Assembly: GCA_043744215.1 (NCBI GenBank)
Contig: JAYTVC010000014.1
Coordinates: 32,149-96,148, forward strand
From: JBEEJL01 sp043744215
GTDB taxonomy: Bacteria > Pseudomonadota > Gammaproteobacteria > Burkholderiales > JBEEJL01
Direction: 5' to 3'
Length of the DNA: 64,000 nt
Each line of letters starts with the position of its first letter. Within the stretch, counting starts at the first letter, position 1. Shown here one piece after another: positions 53,517-61,304 of the stretch. The notes beneath the pieces were generated by a model. The model was given only the letters and a program-made list of their open reading frames with translations, was not told the origin of the DNA and did no database searches. The position numbers were made by a program, and so were the translations under genes.

Positions 53517-54298
53517 AGTTTGATTTCCGCTTTGATTTTGTTGCCGTTGTTGTCGATGCCGGTGAGCCACAATTTTTCTTTGGCGGCACCGTCCACATCA
53601 AACGTGAACACCGGGTTTTCACTCACTGGCTCGAACATTTCGATGCGCATCAGCCGCGCGCCGCTGTCTGTGGCGAGATCGAGTTTCTGGATGTAAAACG
53701 CGGGAATGCCGCTGGCCAAACCGGTATCCATCGGATGCACGATGCTCGCGCGCACGCGCTGGCCGTCTTTGCTCGCGGGCCAGATGCGGCCCTGCACTTC
53801 ACCCAGATGCGACTCCCAATATTTCGCCTGGCTCGCCCCCGACGGCACGGTGCAACCGCCGCCGACTGACGACACATTCACGCCGCCCACATGCCACACG
53901 CCGTCTGCCGTGCGCGCGGCGGCGCGGATGGCGCTGGATTGTTCGAGCTTGAGCCTGAACGCCAAATACGGTTTGGTTTTTTCGGGGAAAAATTGCAGCA
54001 CTTTTTTGATTGGATTGAAATCGACCACCACGCGCACTTCCTGCACGTCTTTCAAACCTTCCACCGAGACGGCGACCGGCACATTCAGCGCATCCTGCGC
54101 ATCGGCCGGCGCGGTAACTTTGACGTGATCGTCGAAAACCACTTTATCCTGACCGAAATGTTCTTTTTTTACCCAATCCCACATGACCGATTTCAGCGGA
54201 TCGGCCAGGTTCACCTCGGCGTTCGCACGCAACGAAAACAAGCCCACAATAGCCATAAACGTAACATATTGAATAATAACAATATTTTTCTGTTTCAT
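53513..54298 (-). CDS. Quinoprotein dehydrogenase-associated fused SoxYZ-like carrier
   Basis: A 261-residue exported protein (signal peptide through about RANA) joining a SoxY-like N-terminal half to a SoxZ-like C-terminal half. VGGGCTVPSG carries the single carrier Cys, resembling the GGCGG arm of SoxY; HPMDTGLASGIPAFYIQKLDL and NPVFTFDVDG match SoxZ. In sulfur oxidation SoxYZ holds the substrate on this Cys; here no other sox gene is present, so the cargo is unknown. It forms an operon with the metallohydrolase and is led by a sigma-54-like promoter. Confidence 0.88.
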   Translation of the reverse strand: MKQKNIVIIQYVTFMAIVGLFSLRANAEVNLADPLKSVMWDWVKKEHFGQDKVVFDDHVKVTAPADAQDALNVPVAVSVEGLKDVQEVRVVVDFNPIKKVLQFFPEKTKPYLAFRLKLEQSSAIRAAARTADGVWHVGGVNVSSVGGGCTVPSGASQAKYWESHLGEVQGRIWPASKDGQRVRASIVHPMDTGLASGIPAFYIQKLDLATDSGARLMRIEMFEPVSENPVFTFDVDGAAKEKLWLTGIDNNGNKIKAEIKL

Positions 54299-54344
54299 AA
54301 AAGCCTTTAAGCGGATGCTGTGGAAATATATTTAAGCCTGCGCC

Positions 54345-54360
54345 GCAAATTCTACGCCAA
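54345..54360 (-). promoter_or_regulatory. Candidate sigma-54 promoter of the SoxYZ-like operon
   Basis: Minus strand reads TGGCGTAGAATTTGCG: TGGC and TTTGC with exact spacing. Expected start near 54334, 36 bases before the ATG. No clear TGTC...GACA site was found upstream. Confidence 0.55.
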
Positions 54361-54403
54361 AACAAAATCATGAAAAACATTAGTCGATGCATCTTGGTTC
54401 GTG

Positions 54404-54431
54404 AAGCTTATTTGATTATCATCGCTCAGCG
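54404..54431 (+). repeat. AT28 repeat copy between the SoxYZ-like and pqqU genes
   Basis: Reads AAGCTTATTTGATTATCATC then GCTCAGCG; the left and core parts are kept, the right end has decayed. Confidence 0.6.
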
Positions 54432-54484
54432 CAAAAAAATTATATCGACATTGCGCGTAACTTACTTTCATTCCGGGAAAATTC

Positions 54485-56683
54485 ATGTCCGCTACATACA
54501 ACAAGATTCAACGCACCACCAATCAACGCTCAGTCCCGACGCGTCGCCGACCCATGGCTCTGGCCGTCGCGCTGGCCCTTGCCCCTGCGCTCGGCTACTC
54601 GCAACAGGCACATGCGCAACAAAGTAATATCGAATCCGTCGATACCGTTGTGGTCACTGCCACCCGCCGCGGGCAAGCGGCGTTTAATATTCCCGCGTCG
54701 GTCGATTCGATTTCTCTGGATGAAATCCAGAACGGCCAGGCCCAAGTGAATTTATCCGAAGCCTTGCAGCGCGTGCCCGGATTAGTCGTGCAAAACCGTC
54801 AGAATTACGCGCAGGATTTGCAAATCTCGTCGCGCGGTTTCGGCAGCCGCTCAACCTTTGGCGTGCGCGGCATCCGCCTCATCGCCGATGATATTCCCGC
54901 CACCATGCCCGATGGCCAGGGCCAGGGCGCGACGTTCGCGCTCTCGTCCGCCAAGCGTATTGAAGTGTTGCGCGGGCCGTTTTCGGCCATTTACGGCAAC
55001 TCGTCCGGCGGCGTGGTCCAGGCCTTTAGCGAAGACGGCCCGGCGCAACCGACGCTGGGTTTGAATCTCTGGAGCGGCAGCGACGCAAGCCATCGCCTCG
55101 GTTTGAAATTCGGCGGCAACAGCGGGCCATTCAATTATTTAATCGACGCCTCGCGGTTTGAAACCGACGGCTATCGCGATCATTCGCAAACCAAACGCGA
55201 TCACTTGAACACCAAATTGAAATACAGTTTCGAGAACGCTACGCTCACCCTGGTTGCCAACGCGCTCAAGCAACCGGATACGCAAGATCCGCTTGGCCTT
55301 ACCGCTGCGCAGTTCCGCGCCAATCCGCGCCAAGTGGACCCAACCGCGATCACCTTCAACACACGTAAAGATATTGAAAATAGTCAGGGCGGTTTGGTAT
55401 ACGAACATCGTCTTGGCGCAAACGACACTTTGCGCCTGGTCGGTTACACGGGCAAGCGCAACATCACGCAATTTCTCGCGCTCACGCCCGGCGCACAAAT
55501 TCCTGTCACCAATTCAGGCGGCGTGATTGATCTCGACCGAAAATTTGATGGCGTTAACACGCGCTGGACGCACCAATTCGACGCGCCGCTGGCGCTGACG
55601 GCGGGCGTGGATTTCGACAAATCCAAAGAACGGCGCAGTGGCTATGAAAATTTTGTCGGCACTGGCGCCACACAAGTGTTAGGCGTGCAAGGCAACCTGC
55701 GCCGAAGCGAAGACGATAGCGTAGAAAACCTCGATCCCTACGCGCAAATCGAATGGCAACCGGGCAAAGACTGGAACGTCATCGCCGGCGTGCGCCACAG
55801 CAAAGTGAAATTCAAATCGCAGGATTACTACATCAACGGCGCGAACGGCGACGACAGCGGCAGCGTGGCATTCAGTCACACCAACCCGGTATTGGGCGTG
55901 CTTTATAAAGTGAATCCGCAAGTGAATGTCTATGGCAATTTCGGCAAAGGTTTCGAGACGCCGACCTTCGCCGAATTCGCTTACAAGGCAGATGCCGCGG
56001 GCAATCTTGTTTCTGGCCTCAACTTCGATTTGAAGCCGAGCAATAGCAACAACTATGAAATCGGTTTGAAAGCGCGGGTGAATAACGACGTGCGCGTCAG
56101 CGCCGCCGCGTTTTACATTTTTACGCAAGACGAAATTCTGCCACGCACCAATGCCGGCGGCCGCGCTACATTCCAGAATGCATCGGAATCGTCGAGGCGC
56201 GGTGTTGAACTCGCTGTCGATGCCAATCTGGGCAACGGCTTTCGCGGCTACGGCGCACTGACCTTGCTCGATGCGCGCTTCGCCCGCAGTTTCAGTTATC
56301 GCGCCAGCGTCGCGCCGGCAGTCACGACCGTGCGCGGCAACAACGTGCTGCCCGGCGCACCGGCCAGCACCGCTTATGGCGAAGTCTCGTGGAAGCAAGG
56401 CGAAAGCGGTTGGCATGGCGCGGTGGAAAGCCACGTCTCAACCAAAGTGTGGGTGAACGACATCAACAGCGCGGCGGCACCTGGCTATTTCCTGTTCAAC
56501 CTGCGCGGTGGTTATGCGATTAAATCCGGAGGCTGGAAGCTCGACGGCTATGGCCGCATCGACAATCTGCTGGAAGAAAAATATGCCGGCTCGGTCATCG
56601 TCAACGAAGCCAACAGCCGTTTCTTTGAATCCGCGCCGGGACGCAATTATCTGATCGGCTTTAACGCAATTTATTCATTCTAA
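54485..56683 (+). CDS. pqqU: TonB-dependent PQQ receptor (PqqU/YncD-like)
   Basis: A 732-residue outer-membrane receptor. A long signal peptide ends near QQAHA; the TonB box region is VDTVVVTATR; the plug carries VNLSEALQRVPGLVVQNRQ, SSRGFGSRSTFGVRGIRL and DDIPATMPDGQGQ; the barrel ends in GRNYLIGFNAIYSF with terminal Phe. The plug and the GSVIVNEANSRFFE stretch are very close to E. coli YncD/PqqU, the high-affinity PQQ importer, as I remember that sequence. Divergent from the PQQ-enzyme cluster, which supports PQQ as the ligand. No pqq biosynthesis genes are in the window. Confidence 0.88.
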   Translation: MSATYNKIQRTTNQRSVPTRRRPMALAVALALAPALGYSQQAHAQQSNIESVDTVVVTATRRGQAAFNIPASVDSISLDEIQNGQAQVNLSEALQRVPGLVVQNRQNYAQDLQISSRGFGSRSTFGVRGIRLIADDIPATMPDGQGQGATFALSSAKRIEVLRGPFSAIYGNSSGGVVQAFSEDGPAQPTLGLNLWSGSDASHRLGLKFGGNSGPFNYLIDASRFETDGYRDHSQTKRDHLNTKLKYSFENATLTLVANALKQPDTQDPLGLTAAQFRANPRQVDPTAITFNTRKDIENSQGGLVYEHRLGANDTLRLVGYTGKRNITQFLALTPGAQIPVTNSGGVIDLDRKFDGVNTRWTHQFDAPLALTAGVDFDKSKERRSGYENFVGTGATQVLGVQGNLRRSEDDSVENLDPYAQIEWQPGKDWNVIAGVRHSKVKFKSQDYYINGANGDDSGSVAFSHTNPVLGVLYKVNPQVNVYGNFGKGFETPTFAEFAYKADAAGNLVSGLNFDLKPSNSNNYEIGLKARVNNDVRVSAAAFYIFTQDEILPRTNAGGRATFQNASESSRRGVELAVDANLGNGFRGYGALTLLDARFARSFSYRASVAPAVTTVRGNNVLPGAPASTAYGEVSWKQGESGWHGAVESHVSTKVWVNDINSAAAPGYFLFNLRGGYAIKSGGWKLDGYGRIDNLLEEKYAGSVIVNEANSRFFESAPGRNYLIGFNAIYSF

Positions 56684-56695
56684 TCAATTAGTTAC
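56668..56695 (-). repeat. AT28 repeat copy covering the pqqU stop codon
   Basis: Complement reads GTAACTAATTGATTAGAATG then AATAAATT. It encodes the last residues (IYSF) and the TAA of PqqU. Confidence 0.8.
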
Positions 56696-56708
56696 GAAAA
56701 TCCCCTTC

Positions 56709-56741
56709 ATACCGCTGCGCATAAAGCCGGCGGTATTTTTT
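56709..56741 (+). terminator. Terminator after pqqU
   Basis: ATACCGC and GCGGTAT arms with an inner GCATAAAGC-like part, followed by seven Ts. Confidence 0.75.
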
Positions 56742-56759
56742 TGCCCAAAAATCGGCGCT

Positions 56760-57092
56760 GTGAGAAGCCGCACTCGGCGACAAGTGGAGGAAGGCGTGTC
56801 GCTCGCCTACAACGCTTACGTCACCGCCACCGAACGCAACGTAGCACTGAAACAATATGTCGATTCGAGCACTGCGGCGCGCGACGCGTACGCAAAACAA
56901 TTCAGCATTGGCCAACGCACTTTGCTCGATTTGCTTAATGCAGAAAACGAATTGTTCAACTCACGCCTGACCTATGTCACGGGGCAATACACTGAAGTGG
57001 GCGCAACCTATCGCTTGTTTTCCGGCATGGGAAAATTGCTTGAAGTGCTGCAAGTGGCGCCGCCGGCGGAATCGTTGGCTGACGCGCGCTGA
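56760..57092 (+). pseudogene. C-terminal remnant of a TolC-family outer membrane channel
   Basis: About 110 residues matching only the last quarter of TolC/AggA-type channels: RRQVEEGVSLAYNAYVTATERNVALKQYV, then ARDAYAKQFSIGQRTLLDLLNAENELFNSRLTYVTGQY and YRLFSGMGKLLEVL. Complete channels have about 430-480 residues and a signal peptide; both are missing, and the upstream sequence is the pqqU terminator. No ribosome-binding site precedes the GTG. It is almost certainly a truncated, non-functional piece. Confidence 0.85.
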
Positions 57093-57372
57093 TTCTGCCA
57101 TTTTAAAAAGCCATCGCAGCTTATAGCCCGGCAATACCTTGCCGGCAAAAAGTTAGGCAGCAAATGCCTTCGGCAAAGGATTGCCAACCTGCAACCACAA
57201 ACTCCGTAGTGTTCTACGCAGCTTCGCATTTACTGCCGCTACGCTGATCAAATAAGGCATTCACCCCATCTGATTTTGCCTACCTGCGTCTATTATTAAA
57301 TCAAGATTAAAAATAGACGCGAAGTAAAAACTGAATCAGTGGCGAAACGATCAGCCGTTTGATGGAGGGAGC
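57093..57372. other. Gene-free spacer after the TolC remnant
   Basis: No gene seen. It contains a possible promoter (TTGCCT then TATTAT, about 57276-57304) for the small frame at 57373. Confidence 0.5.
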
Positions 57373-57519
57373 ATGAAAGCCAAAGCCGCGAAAACCTGGA
57401 ATAGCGTCGTGGCCAAACGGTTGCAAAAACGGGGGCGCAAGGAAAACACGGCGAGCTCATTGCCGGCAGACAAAGATAGGCCGAGGTTTAGTCTGTTCCT
57501 TGCATCGTTTCGCCGCTGA
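57373..57519 (+). CDS. Candidate 48-residue basic protein
   Basis: A short frame, MKAKAAKTWNSVVAKRLQKR onwards, very rich in Lys and Arg, ending FLASFRR. GGAGGG stands 5 bases before the ATG and promoter-like boxes lie 70 bases upstream. No family was recognised; coding status rests on the ribosome site alone. Confidence 0.4.
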   Translation: MKAKAAKTWNSVVAKRLQKRGRKENTASSLPADKDRPRFSLFLASFRR

Positions 57520-57672
57520 TTGTTTTCTATCAGTCATTTTGTGGCCCGTTGTTTATTCCTATGGGTCAGCTTTACGCGTCACGGCACTCATCTGCAGTGG
57601 CACACGAGCAATTGCCGTGGCGCTGCGCTTCTGCTAAGGTAATTGCTCTATAACAAGCTTGAAGCGCGCGTG

Positions 57673-59166
57673 ATGAACCGGCGGTTTTTTTGTCTCCCCC
57701 TATCCTCCTGCTTTCTGATACTGGTTGCCCTCATCGCACTGCTGGGTGGCTGCAGCCAGAGCCATTCCGCCAAAACTTCCGCCACACTTGAACTAAAAAG
57801 TTGCCGTCTCGACGGCGTGGCAGTAGAAGCCCGCTGCGGCACGCTGGACGTTTTTGAAAACCGTGAAACCAACAGCGGCCGTAAAATCCCGCTGAACATC
57901 GCGGTGATTCCTTCCGTCAACGCCAGCCCGCAGCCGGATCCCATTGTATTTTTTGCCGGCGGCCCCGGCCAATCGGCGGTGGGCCTCGCCAAAGTGGCCT
58001 ACCAGGTTTTACACAAGGCCAGACGTGAGCGCGAAATTGTTTTGATTGATCAGCGCGGCACCGGCAAATCGAATCCGCTGGATTGCGATAACGACAAACC
58101 CGACACACCACTGGCTGAAAGGCTGGCCGAGCAGGATACACCCCGACAGTTGAAAGCATGCCTGGCGAAACTCCAGGCTGCGCCGGAACATTACACCACA
58201 CCAAACGCCGTAGCCGACATCGAAGCGGTGCGCGCCGCGCTGGGTTATGGCCAAATAAATTTGTGGGGCGTGTCTTACGGCACGCGCATGGAAATGTCGT
58301 ATATGCGCGCCTATCCGCAACATGTGCGCAGTGCGGTGCTCGACAGCGTGGCCCCCACGGCTATCAAGCTGCCGTTATATACCAGCCGCGATGCGCAAGC
58401 GTCGCTCGATCGCACGATGCGCGATTGCGCGGCGGATGCCGCCTGCAAAAATTTCATGCCGGATTTGCAGCGCGATGTGCTTGCGCTTGCAGACAAACTT
58501 GGCAAGACGCCGCAAAAAATCAGCCTGCAGCATCCTGCTACGCACGAGAAAACCGACATCGTCGTTGACCAGCGCGTATTGGCAAACAGTTTGCGCGCGA
58601 TTTTATATCGCGCCGATTACAGCAGCTTGCTGCCCATTACCATCCGCGAAGCGAAGAACGGCAACTTCGGGCCACTGCTTGCCCAATCGGTTTCTTTCTC
58701 CACGCAGCTGGAAAGTAATTTATCGGTCGGCATGTATATGTCGGTGATTTGTTCGGAAGACGTTCCTCGAATTTCAGAGGCTGACGTGCAAAGCGCCGTG
58801 AACAGCCCGGTGTTCAAACGCGATCAGATTGATACACTCAACAAAGCTTGCGCCGTGTGGCCAAAGGGGAAAATTCCGCCGTCGCATTTTGAAGCGCTGA
58901 GTAGTGACATCCCGACGCTGATTTTTTCCGGCGCCCTCGACCCGGCCACGCCGCCGGTGTGGGGCGATTTAGTCGCGCAAACTTTGCCGCGCGCAAAGCA
59001 TGTAATTGCGCAAAACCTTTCCCATAGCGTGTCGCAGCATGGTTGTTTTCCAAAACTCATTGCCGATTTTTTCAAGGCGGGAAATGCCGATGCGCTCAAA
59101 GCCGATTGCGTAAACGCCATTGAGCGCCCCGCCTTCTTCACCAACTTCGCCGGGCCCGCGTCATGA
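57673..59166 (+). CDS. Lipoprotein alpha/beta-hydrolase (S33 peptidase, TAP-like C-terminus)
   Basis: A 497-residue exported lipoprotein; the signal ends in LLGGC (Cys about 27). The hydrolase fold has FFAGGPGQSAVG (oxyanion region), LIDQRGTGKS, the nucleophile elbow GVSYGTRMEMSY, the acid in FSGALDPATPP and the base in NLSHSVSQHGC. This matches the tripeptidyl/prolyl aminopeptidase-like group. The chosen ATG gives a proper lipoprotein signal. Its stop overlaps the following ABC ATPase start (ATGA), indicating an operon. Confidence 0.92.
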   Translation: MNRRFFCLPLSSCFLILVALIALLGGCSQSHSAKTSATLELKSCRLDGVAVEARCGTLDVFENRETNSGRKIPLNIAVIPSVNASPQPDPIVFFAGGPGQSAVGLAKVAYQVLHKARREREIVLIDQRGTGKSNPLDCDNDKPDTPLAERLAEQDTPRQLKACLAKLQAAPEHYTTPNAVADIEAVRAALGYGQINLWGVSYGTRMEMSYMRAYPQHVRSAVLDSVAPTAIKLPLYTSRDAQASLDRTMRDCAADAACKNFMPDLQRDVLALADKLGKTPQKISLQHPATHEKTDIVVDQRVLANSLRAILYRADYSSLLPITIREAKNGNFGPLLAQSVSFSTQLESNLSVGMYMSVICSEDVPRISEADVQSAVNSPVFKRDQIDTLNKACAVWPKGKIPPSHFEALSSDIPTLIFSGALDPATPPVWGDLVAQTLPRAKHVIAQNLSHSVSQHGCFPKLIADFFKAGNADALKADCVNAIERPAFFTNFAGPAS

Positions 59167-59897
59167 TCGTAGCGCATCAACTGAAAAAAACTTTTGGTAA
59201 AACGGTTGCGGTGGAGAACGTGAGTTTCACCGCAGCAGACGGCAGCATTACCGCCCTGCTCGGCCCCAACGGCGCGGGCAAGACCACGACCTTGCGCATG
59301 ATTTACGGTTTGATGAAGCCCGAGAGCGGCACGGTGCACATCGACGGCATCGACGCGTTTGCGCAGCCGACTGAAGCGCGCAAACACATCGGCGTGTTAT
59401 CCGACTCCCACGGTTTGTATCAACGCATGACCGCGCGCGAAAACATCGCGTACTATGCGCAACTGCACGGCATGGATAAAACATTGCAAAACACGCGCAT
59501 CGAATATATAACGCAACTACTTGATTTATATGAAATAATTGACAGGCGCACGGCATCGTTTTCGCAAGGTGAACGAATGAAAACCGCCATCGCGCGCATA
59601 CTCGTGCACGACCCGCATACGATTATTCTCGACGAGCCGACTAACGGTCTTGACATCATGACCACGCGCTCAATGCGCCGCGCGATCAAGTCACTCGCCG
59701 AACAAGGCAAGTGCATTGTGTTCTCGACCCACATCATGCAGGAAGTGAATGCGCTGTGTGACCGCGTGATCATTATCGCCAAAGGCATCGTGAAAGGCGA
59801 AGGCTCGCCGCAGGAATTGCTGGCGCAAACCGGCAAACACAATCTCGAAGACGCGTTCATCGACATCATCGGCAGCGAACAGGGGCTCGCGGCATGA
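59163..59897 (+). CDS. natA: ABC exporter ATP-binding protein (NatA-like)
   Basis: A 244-residue ATPase: Walker A GPNGAGKTT, a variant signature SFSQGERMKTAIARIL, Walker B TIILDEPTNGLD and the switch His in STHIMQEV. Sequence and pairing with an ABC-2 permease point to NatAB-type exporters (sodium efflux in Bacillus); the substrate here is not proven. One AT28 copy lies between Walker A and the signature. It overlaps the permease gene by four bases. Confidence 0.88.
   Translation: MIVAHQLKKTFGKTVAVENVSFTAADGSITALLGPNGAGKTTTLRMIYGLMKPESGTVHIDGIDAFAQPTEARKHIGVLSDSHGLYQRMTARENIAYYAQLHGMDKTLQNTRIEYITQLLDLYEIIDRRTASFSQGERMKTAIARILVHDPHTIILDEPTNGLDIMTTRSMRRAIKSLAEQGKCIVFSTHIMQEVNALCDRVIIIAKGIVKGEGSPQELLAQTGKHNLEDAFIDIIGSEQGLAA
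59513..59540 (+). repeat. AT28 repeat copy inside natA
   Basis: Reads GCAACTACTTGATTTATATG then AAATAATT; on the same strand as the gene it encodes QLLDLYEII. Confidence 0.65.
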
Positions 59898-61063
59898 AAC
59901 AGATTTTTGCCGTGTTCAAAAAAGAAATCATCGATCACCTGCGCGACCGGCGCTCGGTGTTCAATAATCTCGGCCTGCTTGCCCTGATGGGGCCGCTGAT
60001 ATTCGGGCCGATTTTTTATTCGCTACAGGCCCAGCTAAACAAATCCGAAGTCCTTACATTACCCGTGATTGGCGCGGAGCGCGCGCCGGCACTGATGTCG
60101 TTTTTAAAAAGCCATGAAGTCAAAATCGAAACCGCGCCGGACGACTACGAAGAAAAAATCCGCGAAGGTAAACTCGATGTGGTGTTGTCGATACCAAAAG
60201 AATTTGCCGGACATTTCAGCAAAAGCGAAGTGGCCGATGTGGAATTGATCATGGATGACACACAGAAAAACAGCCAGGGGGTCGTCAGCAGAACCCACCA
60301 CTTGCTCGAAGGCTACAGCGCACAAATGGGAAAATTGCGCCTGCTCGCACGAGGCATCGACCCCCATGTGATGACGCCACTCAAAATCAACCAGGTTGAT
60401 TTGGCCAAGCCGCAACAGTCCGGCTCGTTCATGCTGCAGTTTGCCGTCGGCTACGGGCTGCTCGCCGCTTTTGTCGGCGCGATGGCTTTGAGTTTGGACA
60501 TGAGCGCAGGCGAGCGCGAGCGCGGCTCACTCGAGCCGCTGCTCATCAACCCCATCGCCGCGCGGAAATTGCTGGCGGGCAAATGGCTGGCCGCTGCGGC
60601 GTTCAGTATGCTGGCCGTGATTATCACCTTCACCGGCTATTTGCTCAGCCTGAAATTTTTTCCGTTCCATACCTTAGGCATGGCAATACGGTTTGGGTTG
60701 ACGGAATTTTTACTGGCAAGCTTGTTGGTGATTCCCACCTCATTTTTATTTGCCGGCGTGTTGCTATTCACCGGGCTGTTCGCCAAAACTTTCAAGGAAG
60801 CGCAAGTCACCGCGTCGTTACTGATTTTTGTGGTGATGCTGCCCAGCATGATTCTCATTTTCAAACCCATGACGGCCAAGCTCGATGTCATGTTCATCCC
60901 GCTGTTGTCGCAAAATTTATTATTGGGCAATTTAATCCGTGGTGATGGCGTCCATTTTTTGTTTGCCCTGATTTCCGCCACGACCACTTTTTTGCTCGGC
61001 ATGCTGTGCATGTTGGCTGCTGCCAAAATCATCACGCGCGAAAAAATTGTGTTTGGGCGCTAA
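59894..61063 (+). CDS. natB: ABC-2 type exporter permease (NatB-like)
   Basis: A 389-residue membrane protein: one helix near 24-43, a large extracytoplasmic domain (about 45-170), then five or six helices at the C-terminal half. MKQIFAVFKKEIIDHLRDRRSVFNNL and SAGERERGSLEPLLINPIAARKLLAGKWLAAA are ABC-2/NatB signatures. It pairs with the ATPase encoded before it. Confidence 0.88.
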   Translation: MKQIFAVFKKEIIDHLRDRRSVFNNLGLLALMGPLIFGPIFYSLQAQLNKSEVLTLPVIGAERAPALMSFLKSHEVKIETAPDDYEEKIREGKLDVVLSIPKEFAGHFSKSEVADVELIMDDTQKNSQGVVSRTHHLLEGYSAQMGKLRLLARGIDPHVMTPLKINQVDLAKPQQSGSFMLQFAVGYGLLAAFVGAMALSLDMSAGERERGSLEPLLINPIAARKLLAGKWLAAAAFSMLAVIITFTGYLLSLKFFPFHTLGMAIRFGLTEFLLASLLVIPTSFLFAGVLLFTGLFAKTFKEAQVTASLLIFVVMLPSMILIFKPMTAKLDVMFIPLLSQNLLLGNLIRGDGVHFLFALISATTTFLLGMLCMLAAAKIITREKIVFGR

Positions 61064-61132
61064 CGATTCGCGCCGCCGCTCTCTCTGATTGTCACAGCCG
61101 TGGAAACGGCAAACCATTTTCTTCACTCTACA

Positions 61133-61207
61133 GACTGTGAATGGGCAAACTGTGAATTGGCAGACTGTGAATTGGCAGACTGTGAATGGGCAAACTGTGA
61201 ATGGGCG
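61133..61207. repeat. 15-bp tandem repeat, five units
   Basis: Five units of the form (G/A)ACTGTGAAT(G/T)GGCA in direct order, downstream of natB. No coding frame is credible here. Confidence 0.9.
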
Positions 61208-61246
61208 TCCCGTTTGCACGGGAATGACTGATTAACCAGCATAAAA

Positions 61247-61269
61247 AAACGCGGGGCAAGCCCGCGTTT
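61247..61269. terminator. Terminator between natB and malate synthase genes
   Basis: Nine-base stem AAACGCGGG / CCCGCGTTT with a GCAAG loop, and an A-run before it that becomes a T-run on the minus strand. Confidence 0.85.
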
Positions 61270-61275
61270 ATACTT

Positions 61276-61303
61276 AAAATACTGATAATAATCAAATAGT
61301 TAC
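61276..61303 (-). repeat. AT28 repeat copy after aceB
   Basis: Complement reads GTAACTATTTGATTATTATC then AGTATTTT, one of the best copies, starting one base after the aceB stop codon. Confidence 0.88.
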
Positions 61304-61304
61304 A

